Shown: positions 1-11,296 of the stretch, in pieces
Layout: every line of letters starts with the position of its first letter
Position numbering within the stretch: the first letter of the stretch is position 1
From: Hippophae tibetana
Lineage: Eukaryota; Streptophyta; Magnoliopsida; Rosales; Elaeagnaceae
Assembly (NCBI GenBank): GCA_037013495.1
Contig: CM072805.1
Coordinates: 17,022,601 to 17,086,600, forward strand
Direction of reading: 5' to 3'
Length of the DNA stretch: 64,000 nt
Notes under the pieces: model-generated
Databases searched by the model: none
What the model saw: the letters and a program-made list of their open reading frames with translations, nothing else
Told to the model about the DNA's origin: nothing
Program-made: the position numbers and the translations under genes

Positions 1-940
1 TATAATTAAGTTATCCATTTTCTGATAACTTAATTACTAAGGGAAAACTCATAATTAAATTCCTTAAAATAATTTGAACATTATTTTCTAAAATTAACCT
101 TTTTAAAAATAACTAATTTTATATTAAAAAGTCATTTAATAAAACAAATTTTTTGTTTCAATTTCATAATATGATAAGTAAATATGATGGGTTTTAATTA
201 TTTTTATTTTAAATTTCTTCCAAGATTCATTTTTTTACCAATTGTTTTTTCAAATTTCATTATAAATTAATAAACGAAACCTACATTTCAAGTGATACAA
301 CTTAATAGAGTTTTATTAAAAAAAATTATTTATCGTTAGTTTATTTTTACAAATTAAACACATTGATCCCTTTTTTTAAGCAATAGGTGCACTTTAATCA
401 CCTTATTTTTAGGGTATATAAAATATCTATTCATATGATTAATTCACAAATTTCAATAACGAAGGATTGCAAATGATTTATATCCTATGAAGAAATTGCA
501 ATGGATGAAAATTTTCACAATCTAGCTGTAAATTGGATATGAACTATTTTTACTTTCCTAACATTAATTGACAATTCTATTAAACTAAATGTAACATATT
601 ATAATTTTAATTTTCAAGTTATATATATTTATATTTTGCATAAAAATAATTTTATTTGGTTATAAAAATATCAGTCAACTGATTGTGTAAATTAGTCTGA
701 GTTAATTCACATATATAATGGATCAGATTGGTTTAAATAACTATAATGTACAAGTAGGATGCCGGTTACAAGTTCATAATGTACTTATCAAATCAGATTA
801 TGAACTAAAATTGTACAATAAATTCAATCCCTATATATCTTTATTTACTATTGTATTTTTACAAACTTGGTCATTTTAATTACTTTATTTTTCACTTTTT
901 ATGATATTTTTCTCGTTAAATATCTATCATCTCTCTACTA
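1..940. other. AT-rich non-coding DNA
   Basis: I see no reading frame with a recognisable protein and no RNA gene here. The sequence is very AT-rich, with many poly-A/T runs and TATATA stretches, as is usual for plant intergenic DNA. It ends at the TTA target duplication of the first MITE. Confidence 0.6.
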
Positions 941-943
941 TTA

Positions 944-2051
944 GGTGACGTTTGGTTCGTGGAATGGAATCGGAATCGGAATCGGAATCGGAATCAGAAT
1001 CGGAATGGAATGGAATGGAAAGGAAACAATTTTGTTTGGTTTGACCACCGGAATAAAGCTCAGAATCAGGATTATAGTGTTTGGTTTGCCACTGAAATGG
1101 AATGAAAAAAGCTATAAATGACCTTAATACCCCTACATGCTGTAAAGTTCAAATAATGTCATTTAATTACTATTTTTTCATCAAACAAAATAAATTATTG
1201 AAATCATTATTTTTCTAAATAAGTATTACTTAATTAAAAAGAAATATATTATTAAAATTATTATTTTTCTAAATAAGGTTTAGGGTTTTGAGGTTTGGGA
1301 TGTGTGATTTAGGGTTTAGGGATTTAGGATCTGGGTTATATTTGTAGGTTAAGGTTTAGGGTTAAAATTATTATTTTTCTAAAAATAGTTTAGGGTTTTA
1401 GAATTTTGGATTTAGGGTTTAGGGTTTTAGGTTTTAGGATTTAGAATTTGGGGTTTAGGGTTTTGGGTTTTGGGATTTATGTTTTAAGGTTTAGGGTTTA
1501 GGGTTTAGAGATTTGGAGATTTGGGGTTTAGGGTTTTAGGGTTTAGGGATTTGGGGTTTAGGGTTTTAGGATTTGGAATTTGGGGTTTAGGGTTTAGGGT
1601 TTTGGGATTTATGTTTTAGGGTTTTGGGTTTTGGGATTTATGTTTTAAGGTTTAGGGTTTTAGGGTTTAGGGTTTAGGGATTTGGGATTTATGTTTTAGG
1701 GTTTGGGGATTTATGTTTTAATGTTTAGGGTTTAGGGATTTGAGGTTTAGGGTTTACGGTTTTAGGATTTTAAGATTTGGATTTAGGGTTTTGAAATTTT
1801 GGGTTTAGGGTTTAGGGTTTTGGAATTTTGGGTTTGAGAATTTGGGATTTAAATTTAAGGTTATATTTTAGGTGAGGGTAAAATTGGAAAAAAAAAGTGT
1901 AGATGGGAATGGAATAATGATTACCAAAGGTGGGAGAAGGAATTGTGATTCCTTCTCTTTTAGTAATCAGATTCCATTTCGTCCAACCAAACACACAAAA
2001 TTGATGGAATCAATTCTGATTCCATTCCATTCCCTCCAACCAAACGTGGGG
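944..2051 (+). mobile_element. Tourist-like (PIF/Harbinger-type) MITE, copy 1
   Basis: This 1108-bp non-coding element is flanked by TTA (941-943 and 2052-2054), the 3-bp target duplication of PIF/Harbinger elements. Its left end reads GGTGACGTTTGGTTCGTGG and its right end is the inverted equivalent, ending CCAAACGTGGGG. Both ends continue into GGAATGGAAT-type inverted repeats, as in Tourist MITEs, which typically carry GTTTGGTT near the tip. A second internal TTTGGTTTG motif lies near 1080. The core (about 1276-1850) is a degenerate TTTAGGG array. It encodes no transposase, so it would have depended on an autonomous Harbinger element elsewhere. Copies 2 and 3 lie at 3197 and 49196. Confidence 0.8.
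1276..1850 (+). repeat. degenerate telomere-like TTTAGGG array inside MITE copy 1
   Basis: The block is dominated by TTTAGGG heptamers mixed with variants such as TTTGGGA, TTTAGGA and TTTTGGG. It matches the plant telomere unit but is highly diverged. It sits wholly between the terminal inverted repeats of the MITE, and the same kind of block occurs in the other two copies, so it belongs to the element and is not a chromosome end. Confidence 0.85.
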
Positions 2052-2054
2052 TTA

Positions 2055-3193
2055 AGGTTTTAAAAAAAATCAAAAACCAAAACAGTTAACAAATAAAGAA
2101 GATTAAAGTATCTAAATTATATCAATAAGGTAACTAAAATACTTTTTAAGAAAGATGAAGAATGTGTATAATTTATGAAAGTAAAGTGATGATAATATCA
2201 TACTACCCTCATTTTTAACTCCTCGTAAGTATTAAACATATATTTTTTATAATGTAATGAACATATATTTAATAGATCTCCATAAATGTATTAAAACATA
2301 TGTTTTTTTATAACCGTGATATACATATTTTTTTATGATATTAAAAATGAAAATAATTGAATAATTTGTATTGAATTTTTAATTTAACGTTGAGTTTATA
2401 TGCGAAAAATATCATCTAAAAATAAACACAAAACATTAATATTATACTAATCAAAAACAAATATGACAATTCAAAATAATTAATTAATTTTACATTTAAG
2501 TGATTAATCTTCTCGGAGAACTCTTTGCTCCCATCATTAATTAGCTGCTTTTTTTTGTCCTACGATACTTCATTAATTAGTTCAAATCTTGAATTAATCC
2601 GCCCATTTTTCCTTTATCATTTCAATTTATATATAATTAGGATTATTTAATAATGATTACTTATTTAAATGTTATTTTATTATTATATATTTTAAAAATA
2701 TTATTTTTTATAATTTTTTTTAAAAAATCATCTGAGTTGACAATGGCCTTTGTAAGAAAGAAAAACATTCGCTAGACCCGTAGTATATTTTATTATTTGA
2801 AAAAAAAAAGACTTGAGTCCGGACAAAGACTTTGTGAACATTTCTACTTCATTAATTAGGTCTCTTTTTTTCTTTTTTCTTTTTTTTCTACAACTACTTC
2901 ATTAATTAAAAGAAAGCTTGAATTAATCCGACCATTTTTCCTTTATTTATTTATTTATTTTAATTTATATATAATCAACTTTGAGAGCAAGTTTTTAATA
3001 TTGATTGTTATTAAATATAGTTTAATATTATTAAAATATAATTTTTATTATTACAAATTTTTAAGATATATTTTTTAATTTCTAAGAAGAACAATTGAAC
3101 TGAGTTGGCCATTCTAAATCAACTAATAATTTTTTTTGCTAGATTTGCAGGTAGCGTACTCTATCTTTATCATCTCAAACCCAATCTATACCT
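2055..3193. other. AT-rich non-coding DNA with a short dispersed repeat
   Basis: No gene is seen. A segment of about 75 bp (CTTCATTAATTAG, then CTTGAATTAATCC, then TTTTCCTTTAT and AATTTATATATAAT) occurs at about 2567-2640 and again at 2893-2980. A third, more diverged copy lies at 4894-4970, just upstream of the CNGC first exon. This points to local duplication of the CNGC upstream region. Confidence 0.55.
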
Positions 3194-3196
3194 TTA

Positions 3197-4335
3197 GGTG
3201 GCGTTTGGTTCGTGAAATGGAATCGGAATGGAATGGAATAGAAAGGAAACAATTTTGTTTGGTTTGACCACTGGAATCAAGCTCAGAATCAGGATTATAG
3301 TGTTTGGTTTGCCACTGGAATGGAATGAAAAAAACTATAAATGACCTTAATACCCCTACATGTTGTAAAGTTCAAATAATGTCATTTAATTACTATTTTT
3401 TCGTCAGACAAAATACATTATTGAAATCATTATTTTTCTAAATAAGTATTAATTAATTAAAAAGAAATATATTATTAAAATTATTATTTTTCTAAATAGG
3501 GTTTAGGGTTTTGAGGTTTGGGATGTGTGATTTAGGGTTTAGGGATTTAGGATTTGGGTTATATTTGTAGGTTAAGGTTTAGGATTAAAATTATTATTTT
3601 TTTAAAAATAGTTTAGGGTTTTAGAATTTTGGATTTAGGGTTTAGGGTTTTAGGGTTTTAAGGTTTAAGGTTTAGGGTTTATGGTTTTAGGATTTGGGGT
3701 TTAGGGTTTTGGGATTTATGTTTTAGGGTTTTGGGTTTTGGGATTTATGTTTTAAGGTTTAGGGTTTAGGATTTAGAGATTTAGAGATTTGGGGTTTAGG
3801 GTTTTAGGGTTTAGGGTTTAGGGATTTGGGGTTTAGGATTTAGGGTTTTAGGATTTGGAATTTGGGATTTAGGATTTAGGGTTTAGGGATTTGGGATTTG
3901 GGATTTATGTTTTAGGGTTTTGGGATTTATGTTTTAAGGTTTAGGGTTTTAGGGTTTAGGGTTTAGGGATTTGAGGTTTAGGGTTTAAGGTTTTAGGATT
4001 TTAAGATTTGGATTTAGGGTTTGAAAATTTTGGATTTAGGGTTTTGAAATTTTGGGTTTAGGGTTTAGGGTTTTGGAATTTTGGGTTTGAGAATTTGGGA
4101 TTTGAATTTAAGGTTATATTTTAGGTGAGGGTAAAATTGGAAAAAACAAGTTTAGATGAGAATGGAATAATGATTACCAAAGGTGGGAGAAGGAATCTTT
4201 GGTAGGAGAAGGAATTGTGATTCCTTCTCTTTTAGTAATCAGATTTTATTCCGTCCTACATTCCGTCTAACCAAACACAAAAAATTGAAAGAATTAATTC
4301 TGATTTCATTCCATTCCTTCCACCTAAAGGTGGGG
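3197..4335 (+). mobile_element. Tourist-like MITE, copy 2
   Basis: This 1139-bp element is flanked by TTA (3194-3196 and 4336-4338). It starts GGTGGCGTTTGGTTCGTG and closely follows copy 1 throughout, including the internal TTTGGTTTG segment and a telomere-like heptamer core (about 3496-4110). The right tip is slightly diverged. Orientation is the same as copy 1. The two copies are about 1.1 kb apart with different flanking DNA, so they are separate insertions or the product of a local duplication. Confidence 0.8.
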
Positions 4336-4338
4336 TTA

Positions 4339-5036
4339 ATACTGTGAACATTATTATATTAAATTTATTGCAATATTATTTATCGTTGTAAACATTGTTT
4401 ACACTGCTTATTGTTTTTAAATTTTAAAAATATTATTAAATTTTATATTATATATAAAAATTAAAATTAATTATACGATATAAAATTATTAATGAGACAG
4501 AATTAAAAATTTAATATAAACTAAAACATCAATTATTGTTAAATTTTTATTATATATAATAATTTAAAATTAAGTACACAATATAAAAATATTAAAAAAT
4601 TTATTTCTGGACATAATATTTAATGTTATGGATTCAAAAATAGAAAAAATTTATATAACTTTTAATATAAAATAAAATAATAAACTGGACCTTCAAATAG
4701 AATTTGATATAGTTTAGAAAGGAGGAAACGTAAGTGATTATATTTAATTATTAAAAAATATAATTTATCTTAAATTTATTTTTTTTATAAAATTAAAAAG
4801 TTAAATAATCTTATTTATAATCTAATGATTAGACGAGACTTTATTATAAAAAAAAGACATCGATCCACTCATTTTTACTTTATTGATCTTATCTCTACTT
4901 CAATAATTAGCTCAAGGCTTGAATTCTTCCACCCATTATACATTTGAATTTATATATAACTAGCGTTTGAGAACCAGATAGGTTTATTGAAAGTTATATA
5001 AATTTTACTCTTTTAAAGCTTTTATATCTACTAGTA
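4339..5036. other. AT-rich upstream region of the CNGC copy
   Basis: No coding sequence is seen. The third copy of the dispersed 75-bp repeat lies at about 4894-4970. It includes a TATATATAA stretch about 70-80 bp upstream of the first CNGC ATG, which could have served as a TATA box. This is inference only. Confidence 0.4.
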
Positions 5037-7208
5037 ATGGGTACGCGTCATGATGAACAAGAAAGAGATATAGAACTCAATAGAGGTTAGTACTACTCAA
5101 TTCTCCTCTTTTAATTTACTTAGCATATTTTTAATTTAATTAATAATATTAATCTGATCATACCATATTTTTTCAATTTTAATTAACATATTTGAATCTC
5201 AACTATTAAAATTTGAGACTAATCATCACGACTCAAAGAATGCTACATCATCAGTTTTAAATAAAGAAATAAAAAGAATAATTATTCATTATCAGTGCGT
5301 TCTAACAATGAACCAAATTTACTTATTTTTATTTACGATCGGAGTATCAATGGATAGATTATTCTTATTGCTTGGTATTGCGTTCAATCACAGACATTTT
5401 CTTCTACGAGCGTATACTTTATAAAATTCTAGTGGCATTTGGTCAACCCAGGAGCTCTTCGGTATGTTACTTCAACATCTTAATCGATATTCTGGAATAG
5501 CAACCACAATTGTTTAACTTCTGTGTTCAATTGTTTATAATGTTCGGTCAAATTACTTAAATTTTATCACATATTAATTATATATAAAAGAATTAAGTAA
5601 ATATAATATATAATGTTAATAATTTTTAAATTAAATTATATAGTATGTTTTTTCTGATTCCATCAAAGAAGACTTTTATATATATTATGATTATAAATTC
5701 AAAATCGTAAAGTTAATTTCTTTGAACTAACTTAAAAGTTGGATTTTTATATATTTTTTATAATATCATATTATGATTATAAATTCGAATATTATTTAAT
5801 TTGATAAAAAAACATGTGGTTTACATATGATGCTAAAAGTTATGTACATGAGTGTTATAAATTAATAATATTTTTATATATTTCTCACTGTAAATACATA
5901 TTATTTTTAGCTTTGATATTATTTTAAAAATTATTAAGAAACCAATAATACTTGAATACATATATCAAGGATGCCAAAATATGTGCATACAAGTAAAAAA
6001 ATTCAATTCCCATTAAAAATATGTGTCGGGTAAATTTATGAAAAGTAAAATTATTAAGATTAATACTTATGTAATTTAGTAATTAAGTGTTAGAACACGT
6101 AAGATTTTTTTTTTTGTCATGATTTGAACACTTAAGATGAACCCGTATATATATTTTCAAGCATTAATTGCACGTTTCTTTATTGGAGGAGAAAGTTCCA
6201 AACAGTTGATTAAAAAGAAGATTCTGAACTCTATCATCGTGTTTCAATATTTTCCAAGAACTTCAACGATATATCTTACATACTTGGGAATTAAAAAGAC
6301 TTCTTTTATCTCTCCTAAAGTAGTAATATTTTTTAATTTGTTGTTTTTCTTTGGACTCAGTAATGTAAGTTCCTTCTCCTTTTTTTTATTATATAGCACA
6401 ATTCATGTTGTTTCTTTTTGTATAATTTAAAGAAATTTTCAATTTTTTATGTTCAAAAACTGATACATTTTTTTTATATAGTATAAAATACATGTGACTT
6501 TTTTAATGGATTTAAAAGTAAATTCACGAGAATAATTAAGTTATACAAAATTTAGATTTTTTTTAATATATTAAAAAACTATGTAAGTTGTAATTATCTC
6601 TAATGGAAAAATAGAGTTTGAGGTCTCAAAATCACACGTGATGATCATGTGTACGGGTACTTATTTTATGACATTTTTAACTAAATTTTTAAAAAATTAT
6701 CAATTTTGGACCAAAATTAATGGTAAATTAAGATGAGATAGTTATGAAATCTAACATAGAACCCATTAATTTTTATAATCTATCTTATCTTATCTTAATT
6801 ATTTTTCATCGTAGATAATATTAATTGTAATATCTTATTTGTTTTAAATAACGTAAATAAAACAAGTAAAAATAATAAATAATAAAAAATATGATAAATG
6901 TATAATTATTTATAATGTAAAATTTTATTATGAAATGATAGAATATTATGTTTAAAGTTAATCATATTATGGTTATAACGTAAATAAAATGTAATGAGAT
7001 AAAATAATATTTAAATAAAATTAGATAATATTATATGATAAGCTTATTAAAAATATTAAATAAAATATGATACTTAAATATATCTAATTATAATTATATA
7101 ATACATCATTTACATATTTTTATCAAGGTAATAATAAAAACTTATATATTTTATAGGTAATTATATTTTGTTTTTAATTTTCCATTCACTTGTTAACTTT
7201 GAATACAT

Positions 7209-7526
7209 ATATTCGGATCCTTCTGGTACTTCTTTGCAGTACAGCAAGAGATATCATGTTGGTACGAGGCATGTAAACAAGCTATCGACTGCGTTCAACC
7301 AGACACAAGTTATACAGATATTTTTAATTTTAATTGCAAAGACAACATTACGAAGAATTGGACATTTATTAGTAACTTTTGCTCTGTAAATCAACCAGAC
7401 ACAAGTTCTACTATTGCCTTTGATTTCGGAATCTATGCAGAAGCAATTAAAAATGGTTTACTGCTTGACACATCAGATATTTCAAGAAAGATTATTCATT
7501 CTTTTTGGTGGGGATTGTGAAATCTG
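7209..7526 (+). pseudogene. CNGC copy 1 pore exon
   Basis: The exon reads through SFWYFFAVQQ, a CWYEACKQ segment, a cysteine-containing extracellular loop, FDFGIYAEAIKNG, and then SFWWGL. FxFGI and FWWGL are hallmarks of plant CNGC loops and pores; FWWGLRNLSSLGQ is the usual continuation. Here the Arg codon of that motif is TGA (7518-7520). The exon joins in phase to 7670, restoring NLSSFGQNL across the junction, which supports the gene model. The 20.7-kb copy has the same exon with the Arg codon intact. Confidence 0.8.
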
Positions 7527-7669
7527 AGGTTAGACATTTTTAAGTGTTTGTCTTTGTTTATCTGAGTCATAAAAAATAAATAATTACATCCAGTTTTATT
7601 GTAACTTCGTAAAAAATTAATAATTAAAAATATTATTTTGTTTTTAATTTTGCGATGTATAGTTCTTTT

Positions 7670-7771
7670 GGCCAAAACCTCCAAAAAAGTGGCTATGTGT
7701 GGGAGACCTTCTTCGCAACCTTAATTTCCACCTCTGGGCTCATACTTTTTTGGTATTTTATTGGACAAATC
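7670..7771 (+). pseudogene. CNGC copy 1 S6 exon
   Basis: This short exon follows a TATAG acceptor and encodes SFGQNLQKSGYVWETFF, then a hydrophobic S6 helix (ATLISTSGLILFWYFIGQIQ). It ends at a CAG|GTTTG donor. Family members read GQNLKTS...GEIIFAI...LLIGNMQ at the same place. A short (AT)n run follows the donor, and a much longer one sits at the same place in copy 2. Confidence 0.75.
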
Positions 7772-7974
7772 CAGGTTTGTTCTGAATATATATATATATA
7801 TATAGCTCTGACACCGTTATAGCATAAATGATAAAAGTTAGTAATAGCATTGTTAAAATAATTGATGCCGGACAATATATATATCAAGCATTTTACTAAC
7901 CATACTAAAGTGGCCACTGACAAAAAAATTACTACTTAAAATTAATTAAGTTATATAATTGTGGGTATATTGAG

Positions 7975-8220
7975 GTCTTGACAGGTGCATTATCAACAAA
8001 GGAAAAGTGGTTGGGGATGAAATACAGAGAACTAGATATGGATGTGTGGTTAAATAACAATAACATTCTCAATAGAGATAAGATTAAAGAAACTTTAATG
8101 CGAAAGATTCGATACATGCCAGAAATCAAAGATATTCATTTGAAAATTCTACTTCCTCTTCTATCAGCTCAAGAAAGAAGGTCTATGAAAAGTTGGCTCT
8201 GCCATCCAATTCTAAAAAAG
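7975..8220 (+). pseudogene. CNGC copy 1 C-linker exon
   Basis: Read from the TTGAG acceptor, the exon gives VLTGALSTKEKWLGMKYRELDMDVWL and on to MKSWLCHPILKK before a GTATGT donor. This matches the C-linker between S6 and the nucleotide-binding domain (family pattern: RRRDxEQWM...LPxxLRRDIKRHLCLxLLxKV). The usual LPKDLRRDIKRHL segment is diverged to LLSAQERRSMKSWLCH. I found no counterpart of this exon in the second or third CNGC pieces of the window. Confidence 0.7.
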
Positions 8221-8827
8221 GTATGTAATTGTATTTTTTTAAGTAGGTGATTTCATATATGCATGTATTATTTACACAAATGTAAACATTTTCAAAGATG
8301 TTAAAAGGGCAACCATTCACCCAAGTTCTTTGGTCTCTAGTTATGGAGACCTGCCATAAACTAACATTTTGTTGTTAAAAGAGAAATTTAGTCTTTATCA
8401 ATATTATTTTTTACAATCCAAACTCATACACTCATAAATCATAACTAAAATTTTGGGCATTTTACACGTTAAGAATTGACTTCATGCCATTTAATCACAA
8501 TTTGTTGACAAAAATATTATTTTATCTCTCCTAAAGCAGTATTATTTTAAGTAAAAGTACTGTCATGATCTTATAGTTATTATTATTATTATAAAAATGA
8601 CATTTACACATTATGTTAATTTTTTAATTATTATAATTTTATTATTATATTATTAAAAGCTATCTTTTATGAATAAAGAATGCATTTTTTCACCTAATTA
8701 TATTTTTAATTGCATTATGCAATCATTTTGTTTACTTGAATAACTAAAATAGAGAAAAAAATCAAATAAAAATAAGACAATTAAATATAAACATAAAAAA
8801 TATAATTTATTTTATTTAACATTATAG

Positions 8828-9364
8828 GTTACAACTCTTCAAAATGTAAACAACAAAATGTTGGAGGAGATTACTACTTACCTAAAGCCAGTGATTTATT
8901 ACGAGAACAGTTACATAATTCGTGAAGGAAAACCATTGGATTTTATGTTATTAATCACACAAGGTGTTATATGGAACTTCAAAACTAATGATGGTAATAA
9001 CAATAATGTTAATATTATGGGAAATTTTAGACGTATTTTGGAAGGAAATGTTTACGGAGAAGAGCTTTTGGAATGGATTTTTAAATCAACACTTCTTAGG
9101 GTTGGTTCAGATTCAGATATTTTCATCTCAGATACAAATGTGAAAGCTCATACAAAGGTGGAGGCCTTTGCTATAATGGACAAAGATATAAGAATTATAG
9201 TCAATAGATTCAAGATCCGACTTATACAAAGTCTTGCAAAATCTAGGAAGGTTGATTTAAAACCAGAGTCATTCGCAGCTTTGCTTATTCAAAGTACTCT
9301 ACGTTGGCATCACCACCGATGTGATCAAAATAAAATAAGCAACTCTAAGCTACAGTCAACTTAG
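8828..9364 (+). pseudogene. CNGC copy 1 last exon: cyclic-nucleotide-binding domain and IQ region
   Basis: From the TATAG acceptor at 8827 the frame is open for about 178 codons to a TAG stop. It holds ENSYIIREGKPLDFMLLI (start of the binding domain), YGEELLEW (phosphate-binding cassette region), VEAFAIMDKDIRIIVNRF (C helix), and an IQ-like LLIQSTLRWHHHR near the end. These match plant CNGC C-termini in order and spacing. The loop between the beta roll and the cassette is rich in Asn and differs from typical members. This exon alone has no inactivating change, but upstream exons do. Confidence 0.8.
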
Positions 9365-10400
9365 ATTGCTTAAAGTTTTATAAGTGACAATAAATTGTGT
9401 AATTATTTTTTATTATTGTAATTAGAAGTGTCATATTATCTTGTGTTAGTTATAAATCTAATTATGATATTAGTCCTATTACATATTTACATTTCTATTG
9501 TTTTCTTCTTTTTTCCTCTTTTGCAAAAACTTCTTGCTAATTCGAGTTTTTTTTATTAAATGATATTTGAGAAATAGGAATATCATATAAGTCTCGTATT
9601 TGGTATAATTTAGTATATCTCATGTGACAAGCAAAGAGTGGTCTCAGTCAACAAAAGACTTTACAAACTAAGTCAAATATGTATTAAGTCATCATATAAG
9701 ATGATCACAGTACAATCTCAATAAAATAAATAAATGACTAGTAATTATTCCTTATTTATTCACAGATTATATTGTATCTTAAATCTTATAACATATAATG
9801 ACATATAAACATTATCTTTACTCTCATAGCGAAATCTAGATCTTCTCTAATCTTCATTATCTTGTTACTAACTTAAGTATCAAAAGGTTAAAGACGACCT
9901 TATCATGGTAATCTGAGATCCTAACAGTTTATTTCGTATTACAAATCTGCGAATAATAGTCCTACTTAGTGTTAAAAAAATCCACATAATATAAGAATAT
10001 TTGAAGATGTACAAAGTGTTTACCAATTTACAAGAAAGTAAAGCTTAATTGGAGGTAAATGGAGAAGGAAAATAATAATTTATTTTTTTTTTGAAAAAAT
10101 AGAATTTTATTAAAGATTAAAATGTAAAATCTAGATAAAAAATCATTTATCTAAATAGATCAATAATTAAAATTGTTAAACTAAAATTAAAAATCTTCTT
10201 AAACACATAGAAAAACCTTAAGCTTTTATATTTCACTTTATTTTAAGGTTTTTCAATTTATTGTTTTATTGCTCTAGTTGATATATTTATGGTTATTTAG
10301 AAAAAAAGGACATCTTAATACAATATTGTAATCTTTATCATCTATAACACTAGGATCCAAATTGATAAAAATAAGAAAAATATAAACAAAACAAACCTAC
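9365..10400. other. AT-rich non-coding DNA, 3' flank of CNGC copy 1
   Basis: No gene is seen. The first 200 bases are also found, diverged, after the third CNGC piece (48133-48320), so they are part of the duplicated CNGC unit and likely its 3' untranslated and flanking DNA. Confidence 0.5.
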
Positions 10401-11290
10401 CACTGCTAAGCTGTATATAATTTTATGTGCCGGTCCTGTTATTGCTTTCGATCATGGGATTTAAGTATTTTGTCATTGTTTCAAAGATCATCTTAGTTTC
10501 ACTTTGACTATGAGATATCTCTTTAAGTCTTGCAACCGCATCTCTTTCTTTTACTTGATTGGGAAATTGGGACTTGCTGGTATCATAGCTGCATTCTACT
10601 GTTAAAGGAAGGCTTGCCTTCCCCTTCTTTCCTTAGTCTCACTGCGTTGATTGCTTAAAACTCACTTTTCTGTAAATGCTCCCTGATTCAGTTGCTTAAT
10701 ATGTATTAGCCTAATATATTAATTATGAAAATACCTATTTACTGATACACTTTACATTAACGAACACATTTTTTTGGTTATTGTTTCTTTAATATGTGGT
10801 AGGAAAGCATACATTGGTTTGCAGTAAATTATTTTGTTTACATGTCTAGAAAAGTTTTTTGTATTATATTTGTTCTCTTTGAAATTTCATATGGGAATTT
10901 ACGCGTGGTTTAGTTCTCTAATTACAGTTAGAGGAATTTCGCAAGAAAAAAGCGGCAGAGCTTGGCAAGAAGGCTTCATCTTCAACTAACCAGGTCCAGG
11001 CTTCTGAAGTATATTCAATTGAGAAACAACCTTTAGATGCTAAGCATTCACAAGTAACAGATTCAAATGGAGCTGGTGCAACAGAGAAATCTGGCAGTGT
11101 CGTTTCTGATCTTTCACTGTTAGTTGTAGACAATAACAACAATGTATTTCATTATTCCCAAACCAAGAAGAAGCTTTGTCTAATAATACACACATTAGTA
11201 CTGTACCAAAGGAAGATTACAAATCATTTTCTTTAGACCAATGTCATAGATAGTAATTTAGGGTATGCTGCACCAGTAGATGCTAATCAA
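10400..11290 (+). pseudogene. fragment of a BLISTER-like coiled-coil protein gene
   Basis: An intron acceptor (ATTACAG, ending 10924) is followed by an exon reading LEEFRKKKAAELGKKASSS, then EKQPLDAKHSQVTDSNGAG and SGSVVSDLSLLV. The opening matches the N-terminal region of plant BLISTER proteins as I remember them (LEEFRKKKAAERAKK, later a DSDGAG motif). BLISTER interacts with Polycomb proteins in Arabidopsis. About 500 bp of intron-like sequence lies upstream. Past about 11160 the matching frame shifts (EEALSNNTHISTV...). Only this exon and its intron are present, so it is a DNA-level gene fragment, not a retrocopy. The family call is from memory and moderately sure. Confidence 0.5.
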
Positions 11291-11296
11291 AATTGT

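Larger units (their letters stand above)
5037..9364 (+). pseudogene. cyclic nucleotide-gated channel (CNGC), group-I-like, copy 1, broken
   Basis: CNGCs are plasma-membrane cation channels with six transmembrane helices, a C-terminal cyclic-nucleotide-binding domain and an IQ/calmodulin site. I read these exons: 5037-5085 (MGTRHDEQER start), about 5344-5461 (S2-like, LRSITDIFF), about 6150-6364 (S4-S5, VFQYFPR), about 7209-7526 (S5, extracellular loop and pore, ending FWWGL), 7670-7771 (S6, ending GQIQ), 7975-8220 (C-linker) and 8828-9364 (binding domain and IQ). Most introns have GT..AG ends. The copy is broken. A TGA at 7518-7520 falls where the duplicate copy has CGA (Arg), and the acceptor before the pore exon reads ACAT at 7205-7208 where the duplicate has ACAG. 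I could not find an S3 exon. Pore and linker resemble CNGC1-type channels more than CNGC19/20. An unusual splice form could mask one defect but not both. Confidence 0.8.

Noticed and set aside
1276-1850. Telomere-like TTTAGGG repeats as a chromosome end or true interstitial telomere
   Set aside because: The array is degenerate, sits inside MITE terminal repeats with TTA duplications, and recurs in two more copies of the same element.
5037-9364. CNGC copy 1 as an intact, working channel gene
   Set aside because: In-frame TGA in the pore exon, lost acceptor before it, and no S3 exon found.
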